Assembly (NCBI GenBank): GCA_029582265.1
Contig: CM055837.1
Coordinates: forward strand, 15,084,777-15,148,776
Length of the DNA: 64,000 bases
From: Zoroaster sp. YZ-2022
Lineage: Eukaryota; Echinodermata; Asteroidea; Forcipulatida; Zoroasteridae
Direction of reading: 5' to 3'
In this document: positions 34,075 to 46,974 of the stretch, piece after piece
Layout of the letters: each line of letters starts with the position of its first letter
Numbering within the stretch: the first letter of the stretch is position 1
Translations under genes and position numbers: made by a program
The notes under the pieces: generated by a model
The model's database searches: none
Told to the model about the DNA's origin: nothing
Seen by the model: only the letters and a program-made list of their open reading frames with translations

Positions 34075-37000
34075 CTGCAATAAAAACAAAAGCAGAGAAG
34101 CTGTTAACCCGTTTACTGCCGAGGGCATGTATACATCATTTGATACATTTTCCAGCTGGTTTTCAACCACCCAGGGAATACATTGGCGGATCCGGGGGGG
34201 GGAAACGCACTTATTTATTGTACATGGAGACTCAAGTCTGAGTGACTATAAATGTGACTTGAGTCAAACTCGAGTCTGAGTCACGAGTCATACAAGTCTG
34301 GTAGATAAACCAGTAAAGTGAACAAACTGGAGTGTCGTGGCCGAGCGGTCTAGCTTACCGGACTCAAGTTCTGGTGTTAGTGGCATCGTGGGTTCAATCC
34401 CTCGCCGTACACTTGTGTCCTTATAGCAACAAGACATTTAACCATAATTGTTTCTCTCCACCCAGGGGTTAAATGGGTACCTGTGAGGGCAGAGTTGGTT
34501 GATTAGCCCTATATGCGCCTTGTAATGGCAGCATTTGAGCTATATACCCCCAAGGAGCTGAGATGGTTTCAGGAATGATTTATGAGCCTTATGAGCCTTA
34601 TGAGCAGGGGTAATAATATAATGCGCCTTGAGAACCACTCAGTTGGTGGATACGTGCGCTATATAAGTCCACACATTATTATTATTATTATTATTAAACT
34701 GGATTTTTAAAAAAAACATCAGAACAAAAAACTCTGCTTTAAGACATACATCATTTGTAGAACTATCCGTCTGTTTTTTGGCATATTTTACAAGTAAATT
34801 GAACTGAATGGACCACACAGAAAAATAACCAAAAACTCTGGTTTTGAAAGTACATCATTTAAAAAACACCCTTCAAGGGTACATTGAACTTACCAGACAT
34901 GCTGAGTGGTAGCGTTTTTTGCATGTTTTACATTGAAGTTTCGGCAGAGAGCAGTTTGATCCATGGATGACAGAGAAACATATCATACAATCCTCGACAC
35001 CCTCAAAGCGCTTATCAACGTTGCGTTTCCATAACGTTAGACCATCCATAATGCTTCCATTCTAATAGCAAAAACAAAACCCGACATTAAAGGTAAAGAC
35101 AATATGACCAATGACATCACATGTTTACAACAGAGCCCTAAAGGTCAAACTGCACCGGGCACAAAATGTACACTGGTCTGTGACAAGAAACCATCAAATG
35201 TACACTGGTCTGTGACAAGAAACCATCAAATGTACACTGGTCTATGACAAGAAACCATAAAATGTACACTGGTCTATGACAAGAAACCATCAAATGTACA
35301 CTGGTCTATGACAAGAATCCATCAAATGTACACTGGTCTATGACAAGAAACCATCCAATGTACACTGGTCTATGACAAGAAACCATCAAATGTACACTGG
35401 TCTGTGACAAGAAACCATAAAATGTACACTGGTCTATGACAAGAAACCATCAAATGTACACTGGTCTATGACAAGAAACCATCAAATGTACACTGGTCTA
35501 TGACAAGAAACCATCAAATGTACACTGGTCTATGACAAGAAACCATCAAATGTACACTGGTCTATGACAAGAAACCATCAAATGTACACTGGTCTATGAC
35601 AAGAAACCATCAAATGTACACTGGTCTATGACAAGAAACCATCAAATGTACACTGGTCTCTGACAAGAAACCATCAAATGTACACTGGTCTATGACAAGA
35701 AACCATCAAATGTACACTGGTCTATGACAAGAAACCATCAAATGTACACTGGTCTATGACAAGAAACCATCAAATGTACACTGGTCTATGACAAGAAACC
35801 ATCAAATGTACACTGGTCTCATGACAAGAAACCATCAAATGTACACTGGTCTATGACGAGAAACCATCAAATGTACACTGGTCTATGACAAGAAACCATC
35901 AAATGTACACTGGTCTATGACAAGAAAACCATCAAATGTACACTGGTCTATGACAAGAAACCATCAAATGTACACTGGTCTATGACAAGAAACCATCAAA
36001 TGTACACTGGTTTATGACAAGAAACCATCAAATGTACACTGGTCTATGACAAGAAACCATCAAATGTACACTGGTCTATGACAAGAAACCATCAAATGTA
36101 CACTGGTCTATGACAAGAAACCATCCAATGTACACTGGTCTATGACAAGAAACCATAAAATGTACACTGGTCTCTGACAAGAAACCATCAAATGTACACT
36201 GGTCTATGACAAGAAACCATCAAATGTACACTGGTCTATGACAAGAAACCATCAAATGTACACTGGTCTATGACAAGAAACCATCAAATGTACACTGGTC
36301 TATGACAAGAAACCATCAAATGTACACTGGTTTATGACAAGAAACCATCAAATGTACACTGGTCTATGACAAGAAACCATCAAATGTACACTGGTCTATG
36401 ACAAGAAACCATCAAATGTACACTGGTCTATGACAAGAAACCATCAAATGTACACTGGTCTATGACAAGAAACCATCCAATGTACACTGGTCTATGACAA
36501 GAAACCATCAAATGTACACTGGTCTATGACAAGAAACCATCAAATGTACACTGGTCTATGACAAGAAACCATCAAATGTACACTGGTCTATGACAAGAAA
36601 CCATCAAATGTACACTGGTCTATGACAAGAAACCATCAAATGTACACTGGTCTATGACAAGAAACCATCAAATGTACACTGGTCTATGACAAGAAACCAT
36701 CAAATGTACACTGGTCTATGACAAGAAACCATAAAATGTGCACTGGTCTATGACAAGAAACCATCAAATGTACACTGGTCTATGACAAGAAACCATCAAA
36801 TGTACACTGGTCTATGACAAGAATCCATCAAATGTACACTGGTCTATGACAAGAAATCATCAAATGTACACTGGTCTATGACAAGAAACCATCAAATGTA
36901 CACTGGTCTATGACAAGAAACCATCAAATGTACACTGGTCTATGACAAGAAACCATCAAATGTACACTGGTCTATGACAAGAAACCATCAAATGTACACT

Positions 37001-40000
37001 GGTCTATGACAAGAAACCATCAAATGTACACTGGCATACCTGCCAACATTGAGGAAAGAGAAAAAGGAACATCAGGATGGTATAGTGATCGCCGTCCTGG
37101 GGGCGGGGTATAAGAGGAGGGGGTGTCCCCCTCCCCATTTGAAATGTTTTGGTTATGTTAGGTGGCTTAGATGCAAAATGATGCTATCTTTGGCCAAGAT
37201 TTGAACTTATAATATGTATAGGAATTTTAATTTTTTTCGCTATTCACGGTTTTGGGATTTTTCTAAAGGAGAAATCAGCAGTGACTCTGGGGGATTAAGA
37301 TTGTTATCACCACTAACCCCATAATGAGTTTGATAAAGGTGTGAAAGCGATCCTGCTTGAAGGATTCTACGTGAATTTTTTCCAACAGAATACGAAGATA
37401 TAAGTTGGTATAAGTATCAAAATAGTTACACTTGTGAAAAGTTTTATGGTTTTCGTTTTTGAACAGTAAAAATCAATAAAGGAATGGCAGAGAACGATTA
37501 TTTTTGTATATGGAGAGTTTGTTTCCTCATTTATGCGCGCACTGATACTGTGTTTAGATAAGGTTGTGCTGCGGTTAAATTAGTACTGTCTTGAACAAAA
37601 TAATCTAATAAATTGCTTACATGCGCTTGAGGTAAAATTATTCTTTCAATGTCTTGTAATATAAAATTACGACATCGTTCTTACAATCGAAAATATACGG
37701 CTTTTAACCTCTGCGATGGCCGGCAAAATGTACGACAAAATGCGCATTTTATTGTTACTTATAGTCGGATGAGCACTGTTTTATTGGTGCGTGATAAGTC
37801 GGCCGGGCCCAGTAGCGTGGGTTTCGTTGTTTATTCTCTGAATGTTGACGTCACCGGAATACGCACGTACGGAGAATTTGTTTTAACAATACATTATACA
37901 ACGATTCGCTTTACACACAACGCGGGGCACTACGCAAAGAGTATTGATCACAACCAAATTCTCTCTACGCCCGTAGACTGTGATTAACAGTCCTACATGT
38001 ATTTTTGTGTGTGGTGCACGTGATGTATGCACCATAGTGCTAGCGCTGGACGTAGAACCGACTTACTGTCAAGTCTATCTGCACACAGTCTTCGCGCGCG
38101 AGAGCAGGAACTTTCTATGCGATCGAGTTTGCAGACGATAGAAATGGCGCTCAAACTTACTATTTTTTTCCTTTCCAGATTTTTTTAAACCGGAATGTTC
38201 CGTTTTTCGGCGACATTAAAACTAATAAAACGGAACACTTCCGGGAAAAACGGAACAGTTGGCAGGTATGCACTGGTCTGTGACAAGAAACCATCAAATG
38301 TACACTGGTCTATGACAAGAAACCATCAAATGTACACTGGTCTGTGACAAGAAACCATCAAATGTACACTGGTCTATGACAAGAAACCATCAAATGTACA
38401 CTGGTCTATGACAAGAAACCATCAAATGTACACTGGTCTATGACAAGAAACCATCAAATGTACACTGGTCTGTGACAAGAAACCATCAAATGTACACTGG
38501 TCTATGACAAGAAACCATCAAATGTACACTGGTCTATGACAAGAAACCATCAAATGTACACTGGTCTATGACAAGAAACCATCAAATGTACACTGGTCTC
38601 TGACAAGAAACCATAAAATGTACACTGGTCTATGACAAGAAACCATCAAATGTACACTGGTCTATGACAAGAAACCATCACATGTACACTGGTCTATGAC
38701 AAGAAACCATCAAATGTACACTGGTCTATGACAAGAAACCATCAAATGTACACTGGTCTGTGACAAGAAACCATCAAATGTACACTGGTCTATGACAAGA
38801 AACCATCACATGTACACTGGTCTATGACAAGAAACCATCAAATGTACACTGGTCTATGACAAGAAACCATCAAATGTACACTGGTCTGTGACAAGAAACC
38901 ATCAAATGTACACTGGTCTGTGACAAGAAACCATCAAATGTACACTGGTCTATGACAAGAAACCATCAAATGTACACTGGTCTGTGACAAGAAACCATCA
39001 AATGTACACTGGTCTATGACAAGAAACCATCAAATGTACACTGGTCTATGACAAGAAACCATCAAATGTACACTGGTCTGTGACAAGAAACCATCAAATG
39101 TACACTGGTCTATGACAAGAAACCATCAAATGTACACTGGTCTATGACAAGAAACCATCAAATGTACACTGGTCTCTGACAAGAAACCATAAAATGTACA
39201 CTGGTCTATGACAAGAAACCATCAAATGTACACTGGTCTATGACAAGAAACCATCACATGTACACTGGTCTATGACAAGAAACCATCAAATGTACACTGG
39301 TCTATGACAAGAAACCATCAAATGTACACTGGTCTGTGACAAGAAACCATCAAATGTACACTGGTCTATGACAAGAAACCATCAAATGTACACTGGTCTA
39401 TGACAAGAAACCATCAAATGTACACTGGTCTATGACAAGAAACCATCAAATGTACACTGGTCTGTGACAAGAAACCATCAAATGTACACTGGTCTATGAC
39501 AAGAAACCATCAAATGTACACTGGTCTATGACAAGAAACCATCAAATGTACACTGGTCTATGACAAGAAACCATCAAATGTACACTGGTCTGTGACAAGA
39601 AACCATCAAATGTACACTGGTCTATGACAAGAAACCATCAAATGTACACTGGTCTGTGACAAGAAACCATCAAATGTACACTGGTCTATGACAAGAAATC
39701 ATCAAATCTTATATTGAAATATCAGCAGAAAAATTCTTAATTAGATTTAGTTTTGCCCTACACCGATGTGTGTATAGCACTGTATTCTTAGTGCTTTCCG
39801 CAGTGTCTGTGAAAAAACTACACAGGCGACTCGGGCGGGATTTGAACCCATGACCTCCTGCTTACTAGTGCAGACGTCTTAACCTCTTGACCACCGAGCT
39901 TGCCCGATGTCGATTGGCCGGCTAGAATCCTATATAGCAGCGGGTTCCGTTCCTTGGTCGACTAAAGTCGCCAATGGTAAGCAACAGGGGGTACGTGTGT

Positions 40001-43000
40001 TGTCGACTAAAGTCGCCAATGGTAGTGAAAGGGTTAACTTTAGCAATCATGTCACTGGATCTTCCATTGAGCTAACTGTATGGGACAATAGCATTACTGG
40101 TGCACAAAGCACAACCATCTTTGCCGTTACCAACCTGACCACAAGACTGTTTTCTTACCTGATTCCTGAGGAATGTCGTCAGCTGAAGAGTCCAGTTCCT
40201 CCACTGTGTAGTCCCCACCCCAACTTTCTTCTCGCTGTCCACGGTGATAATTCCCAGTGGGTGATTGGCTGGAATCCGCACTGTCAAGTCCATCGTGAGG
40301 TCCTGCATCGTATACGTTGCAATAACTTCCCGCGTTGCTGAGCGTGCTTTGACAGTCATGTTCGCAAAGGTCTGAGTGGCATTTTGTACATCCAGGACCT
40401 CTTGGGCGCAGAGAAGGGGGCTGGCATATTTGGTGGTAAACCTACAAGGAAGTTAAAGTAAATACATTGCTAGGGTCATCTAAAATGTTCAAGTAAGTAC
40501 AGAAAGTGCTATTAGTGGAGCAGGGGGGGGGGGGGTGTGCCAGTCGAATTAGGTCTTTGTAAATGTTGATATCATTGCATACATGGATTTTGCTCAGTGC
40601 AACAAGGTCGTATCTTTTTACAGAGTTCCAGGATGACCACATAAAACCTATGGAAGATACGATGCTGTTGCACTCAATTGTTTTAATGTATGCAAATTTA
40701 TGCACTATTGCACATACGACCTTGTTGCATTTTTTTTTTTTAGATACGACCTTGTTGTTCTGACAGGACGATATACATGTACATGTAGTTTAGAATACAT
40801 AGACTGACAGAAACGTACTCATTTTTTATGATTTTTTTATTTATTTATTTTTTCTTGGGGGGGGGGGAAGGAAAGTAGTACTCTCATGTAACCTGGGTTT
40901 TTATTCACCTTATTCATGAGTTAGCCATTTTATGTCTTGTTCCCTAAATACAAGAGGTTGTGTACCTGTACATGCTCATAATAGTAACCTGACTTATTTT
41001 GTCTGTTTGCAGGGGCAACCTCGCTTTCAAATGTAATTGAATTTCAAGTAAATTCATGGAAATAGCTACATCCATTTATTTATTCCTTATGTCAGGAATG
41101 AAATTTTCTTTGGAAGTATCAGATTATTGGGCCTTCTCGCTGGTGCATGCAGCATGTAAGCTACAGAGTGTGGTTGTGAGAATTACAGACTCTCGTATTT
41201 ATCATGAATAAAGCGAATATAACAGAAAATTTTTTCAAGGAAGTTTGATCTGGTAATGGATTTTAATTTGTTCAATATATCAGTTACCGAGAGTAGGAGG
41301 ATTAAAAACCAATAAAACACAAACCTGTCAACAATTGGGCCAATCTTTTTGTCTTGACTATTCCACCATTGACGAACCATAGCCGGCAGATCTTCAAGGA
41401 TAATAGAATACAGAGTACAGGCCTGATGTTGGATCTCTTCCTGGCCGGGAGAAACACCTGTTAAGAAACAAACCAAATGTTTAATAACACTAATGTTTTA
41501 TTCATCTGTCATCTTTCCTAGAGAAAACAGGAATTATAATGTTCAATTTACAAAATGGATTGAAACTGTTACATGTTCTTCTCTATTGTTGTGTTTTACA
41601 TTAATTGCCGTCCAGCAACTGTTTGTAAATTCAACATTACGATTACTACGATTACATTACGATTAAAGCACTTCAGATGTAATCATTTATCAGGATGATT
41701 GATATTTGTACTAAGGAAGGAGGGCCAAAGTCATGGTACAGCCAAGCCTTTGAGAAGCCAGGCCAGGCCTAGGCTGCCAGGCCAGGCCTAGGCTGCCAGG
41801 CCAGGCCTAGGCTGCCAGGCCTAGGCTACCAGGCCTCCTAATTGTCTTTTGTAAGTCCTAATCCTGTAACAATACAGTACCTGCCAATCAACATAACCTG
41901 GGCTTCTGGAGGGCCTAGCCCAGGCAAGCAGAGCTCCTTATATAGGCCAGTAGGCAGGGGGAAAAGCCTGGGCCTGGCCGGGCTTCTCAAAGGCTTGGCT
42001 GTACCATGACTTTGGCCCTTGTCCCTAACTTTACGCCAATAAATTTTTAGACAATAACAATCTGGCATTTAATCAATGTTATATTTTCCCTTTACCATGT
42101 ATGTACATGTACACGTACCTTTAGCTCTCACACTCGGTGCCGTGCTGAACATACTCCGTGGCACTGCTCCCTTGAGGTTTTGGTGACCTACATGACTTGT
42201 CACAGGAGGGTCAGGCATCAATCTAAATATGCTCATCATTAAGTTTGAAACCCCATCAGTCAACCGCAGGTAATTTGCATACTCGGCTCTGACCTGCATA
42301 TAACAAAAAAAAAGAAATAAACCATTCTTATGTCTCACATTTCACATAAATGGAGTGCCATGGTCGAGCGGTTTAGTGCATCGGATTTGTGTTCTGATGG
42401 CTGAGTCGTCAGAATGTGGGTTCGAATCCCAACCGCGACCATGGTGCTTGTGTCCTTGAGCAAGACACTTTACCATAATTGATTCTCTCCACCCAGGGGT
42501 AAATGGGTACCTGTGAGGGCAGAGTTGGTTGTTGTGTTTGATTAGCCCTATATGCGTTGCAATGGCAGCAATTGAGCTGTATACTTCCCAGGGAGCTGAG
42601 ATGGTTTTCAGGAATGATTTATGCACCTGACGAGCAGGGGTAATAATGTAAAGTGCTGTGATACCTCGTGTAAGAGCGCTTTAAAAATGCCTCCATTATT
42701 ATTAAGGTAATTTGCATACTCGGCTCTGACCTGCATATAATAAAAAAGAAATAAACCATTCTTATGTATCACATTTCACATAAATGTAGTGTCATGGTCG
42801 AGCGGTTTAGTGCATCGGATTTTTGGAGTGTCGTGGCCGAGCGGTCTAGCTTACCGGACTCAAGTTCTGGTGTTAGCAGCAGAATGTGGGTTCGAATCCC
42901 GGCCGTGACACTTGTGTCCTTGAGCAAGACACTTAACCATAATTGCTTCTCTCCACCCAGGGGTTAAATGGGTACCTGTGAGGGCAGAGTTGGTTGATTA

Positions 43001-45734
43001 GCCCTATATGCGCTGTAATGGCAGCAATTGAGCTGTATACTCACCAGGGAGCTGAGATGGTTTCAGGAATTATTTATGAGCCTTATGAGCAGGGGTAATG
43101 ATATAATGCGCCTTGAGCACCACTTAGTTGGTGGATACGTGCGCCATATAAGTCCACATCATCACCATCATCACCACCACCACCACCACCACCACCACCA
43201 CCACCACCACCACCACCACCACCACCACCACCACCACCACCAACTCTGCTCTCACAGGTACCCATTTACTCCTGGGCTAAGTTGGAACGTCATTTGTCCA
43301 ATATGTGAATTTGTCAGTTTCTTTCTGGCTCTTTTGAAAACAAATGACTTAAGGGGACAGTATCGTCATGATCAGAGCAGACTTTCAACAGTGCATGGAA
43401 TCGGTGTTCTAGTAAGACGAACACAGTGAAATTACTGGTTTATGCAGCAGCAACGGTAATACGACCTTATCATGTGGGGTATTATTTTCATTCACTGAGT
43501 TAATCTAAAGCTAGCACTTCGATTCCATGCCCTGTTGATTGTGACGATATTGTCCCTTTAATATTGAAGTAGGGTCATGGCCAATGGCAATAAATCGTTG
43601 TGTGCCAGGAAGAAGGTTGTAAGGCTCTACGATCTTCTTCCGGGCACACAAAGTACAATTTTTTGTCCCAGCAGAAGGTCGTAAGCAATAAAATGGCTCC
43701 TTTGAAAAAAAGTAGGGCATAACTGTTTTATACAGTATGTCCCAAAAAAAGTGTCACTCTAACTATTTCTGAAAATATACCAAAACCCCGAAATACATTT
43801 TGGAACTTTTTCAATTGCACAGATACTCTAATTCAAACACCTGTGAGTTTTATGTAATCACAGGTGTTTAGGCCAAGGATTAGGAGTATCTGTGCAATTG
43901 AAAAAGTTCCAAAATTTATTTCGTGGTTTTGGTATATTTTCAGAAATAGTTAGAGTGACACTTTTTTTGGGGACATACTGTATATTATTACTAGAATTAC
44001 TCCCAAGGCATGTTTTTCCATTCCCATGCGGAATTTAACTTTCCTACAATGACTTATAAATGGCAGAAAAACGACCAAACTTTCACACTCAGTTTTCTTG
44101 AAACACAATTTTGCACATTACTTGCTTACGACCTTTTTCCGGGCAAACAACAAAATAACCTCGCCTTTGCAGCATAAACAGGGGTGAAGTTTGCAACTGA
44201 AATTCCCCTGTGTACTCCATGATAGATTTAAAAAAAAATTGTTTATGACCCCTTCCTACCTCAGCAGATGCAGACTTGAATATCTTCAGGTATAGTCTCC
44301 ACACCAGCAGGTAAGTCTGTACACTAGACACGTTCTGGTAGTACCCAGTGCTACTAGGATCTAGTGTTAAGCATTCACCAACTTGGACGTCCGCTAGGAT
44401 TACTTCCATGAAGGCTGAAGCAGAGTCTAGGATTTCTTTCAGTGGCTCCGGTGGTGGTCTTTGAGAGAAAGTATACAAGCAAAATGAAAAAGACACAGAA
44501 ATTATGACACTTTTTTAAGGGAATAAATATTCATTGCGCGATCGTTACCGCAGGATAAAGACCACTGATCTCTATAATACAGGGATGCGATTGGTCTGTG
44601 ACAAAAAACCCTGAAAATGCGTGAACGAAGCGTGAACCAGTATGAAGCGCGAAGCTCCTTAAGGCGTGGGTCCTGGGGCCTGCTGAAGTCTAGATGCTCT
44701 GTAGTGCAATCTAAGCCTTTCTGGGACATCTTTTGAGAAAAAATTATTTTGCAATTTTTGTGATTTTGTTTTTTAACCTTCAACTCCTCGATATGAATAA
44801 TTATTATATTCTACCCCTGCCCCCCCTCCCAAATTTTCTCAACAGATTCACATGATTCACATTGGTTGACTTTTGCAGACCCCCCCCCAAAAAAAAAAAA
44901 AAAAAAAAAAACCACGGATTTTCGGAAAAAACAGAGAAATCACGTCCCCGATACTGAATTGGTTGCTCAACGCTGACTGGCACTGGCCTATACAGCGTGA
45001 AGTCACCAGCAGCCATTTTGATTTCCCCCAATATACCATACGAGTGAAACATTCAACGCTGACTGTCAATCAAGTTCATAGAGCAATGGCTCCCTGTGCA
45101 GGGCGCCCTCAACAGTCAGTGCACAGAGTTGAAAATTGATAGTATGGCAATATTCTTTGATTTATTATAATTATACCAAAGCAGGCTCTTACATTGATGA
45201 TTCTTCCTCCCTCTCGTCCTTGTCATCGTTTGAGTCATCTTTAAGGTGTTCAATATCCGCTTTGGCGATTTCATCCATTACTCTGATAGATCAAGATAAA
45301 TAAAGATGATTATAAATGGTGTCTATGAAGCAGGACGAAATGAATGGACAGTGAAATTCATTGAAATTTTGCACTGATGGCATTATGAAAATGCATGTTT
45401 ATGGGTCTGTTACAGGGCTATGGTGATGGCAAAATCTGGAGGGGGGAGGGTGTGGTACCCAATTTGCCGACTGACTACATGTAAGGCCCCCCCAAAAAAA
45501 GCATCGCTTCAAACCTGCGCGTCGACATTTTTAATTTTCTTTTTTTTTGCTATGAAACGATGTCTAATTGCAGCCGAAATTGCTGGATCGATTGGAATTC
45601 TGCCGTGCTGTGTTTTAAACGACTTTTTCACATAGGGGTATGAACATTTGCCCGATTTGTGAGGCCCGTCTTAGCCACCATGCTTAGTATATGGGAAATT
45701 TGGTCCTCACATATACATGTATAGTATATTTTCC

Positions 45735-45775
<41 letters not shown>

Positions 45776-46877
45776 TCACCGCACTGATTTTGAAGCCGAC
45801 CTATGACCAGAAACCAGAGACTTTTTTCTTTTTTTTTGGGGGGGGGGGCGGCTAACTGTTTGTTGTTTTGTCAAAAACATGAGCCCCTATTGAGATAAAA
45901 TTTACACAAGTTAGTTTCTGGATATATTTCTTGAAAACTATTTCTTGAAAGCTAGAAATTTCATCAATCAATCAATATGAAATCTAGAGGATTGAAATGA
46001 ACGTACGTCACCAAATACAATGATGTGCATTCCCTTCAAGACATAACTTAAAGCCTTACAGACTAATCCGTCGACCAGTTCACTGGGCGCCGCCATAACT
46101 GTGGTGGTACCTACATTCTGCGTCAAGTGTTCGTTTCCTATGCAGTCCAGTGCTTCTTCAACCAATCTGAGCATTCTATTTGACGAAACCCTAGCGTACT
46201 GCATATTTAAGAATGCGTGTGACGCACGCATGCAGTTGTGGTACCAATGCAGTAATGCCGGAGAACAGTGGTCGCTGGATTAGTCTATACTAATAAAATT
46301 TTGTTTGGGTGATTCTGTTCACCTAGTAATATCCCATTTGTACTTTTGATACATTAATAATAATAATAATAATAATGTGTGGATTTATATAGCGCACGTA
46401 TCCACCAACTAAGTGGTGCTCAAGGCGCATTATATTATTATCCCTGCTCATAAGGCTCATAAGGCTCATAAATCATTCCTGAAACCATCTCAGCTCCCTG
46501 GGGAGTATACAGCTCAATTGCTGCCATTTCTAGCGCATATAGAGCAAACCAACTCTGCCTTCACAGGTACCCATTTAACCCCTGGGTGGAGAGAAGCAAT
46601 TATGATTAAGTGTCTTGCTCAAGGACACAAGTGTCACGGCCGTGACTCGAACCCACATTATGTTGCTAACACCAGAACTTGAATCCGGCAAGCTAGACCG
46701 CTCGGCCACAACACCCCAACATTGTTTCAATGGTACAAGGAGGCATTGATTTCTGCTACATGTATTCCCATTCTTGTTCATAATAAAAACAATCATTCAA
46801 ACCACCATCCACCCCCAACCCCCCCCGAAAAAAACAAAAAACAACACAAATACAACAAGCAACATTTAAAAAAAAAC

Positions 46878-46974
<97 letters not shown>

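Noticed and set aside
34329..34430. tRNA-Leu gene
   Set aside because: The tRNA-like head has A and B boxes but poor stems, and is followed by a conserved SINE body and (ATT)n tail shared by about eight copies.
37649..37987. 112-codon frame inside the inserted element as a transposase
   Set aside because: No recognised transposase motif and too short; left unassigned.
35164..39709. Array resembling a CRISPR locus (short direct repeats)
   Set aside because: The 32-bp units are contiguous with no spacers, and the genome is eukaryotic. It is a minisatellite.
39907..40341. 144-codon plus-strand frame
   Set aside because: It is the antisense shadow of the LTN1 pre-RING exon plus SINE-adjacent sequence.
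43028..43429. Poly-His / poly-Gly frames
   Set aside because: Translation of the (CAC)n microsatellite.
46060..46274. As an additional LTN1 exon
   Set aside because: The exons at 48304-48583 and 45193-45282 already join as LLEKVMDEIAK, in the order expected for listerin; kept only as an orphan frame.
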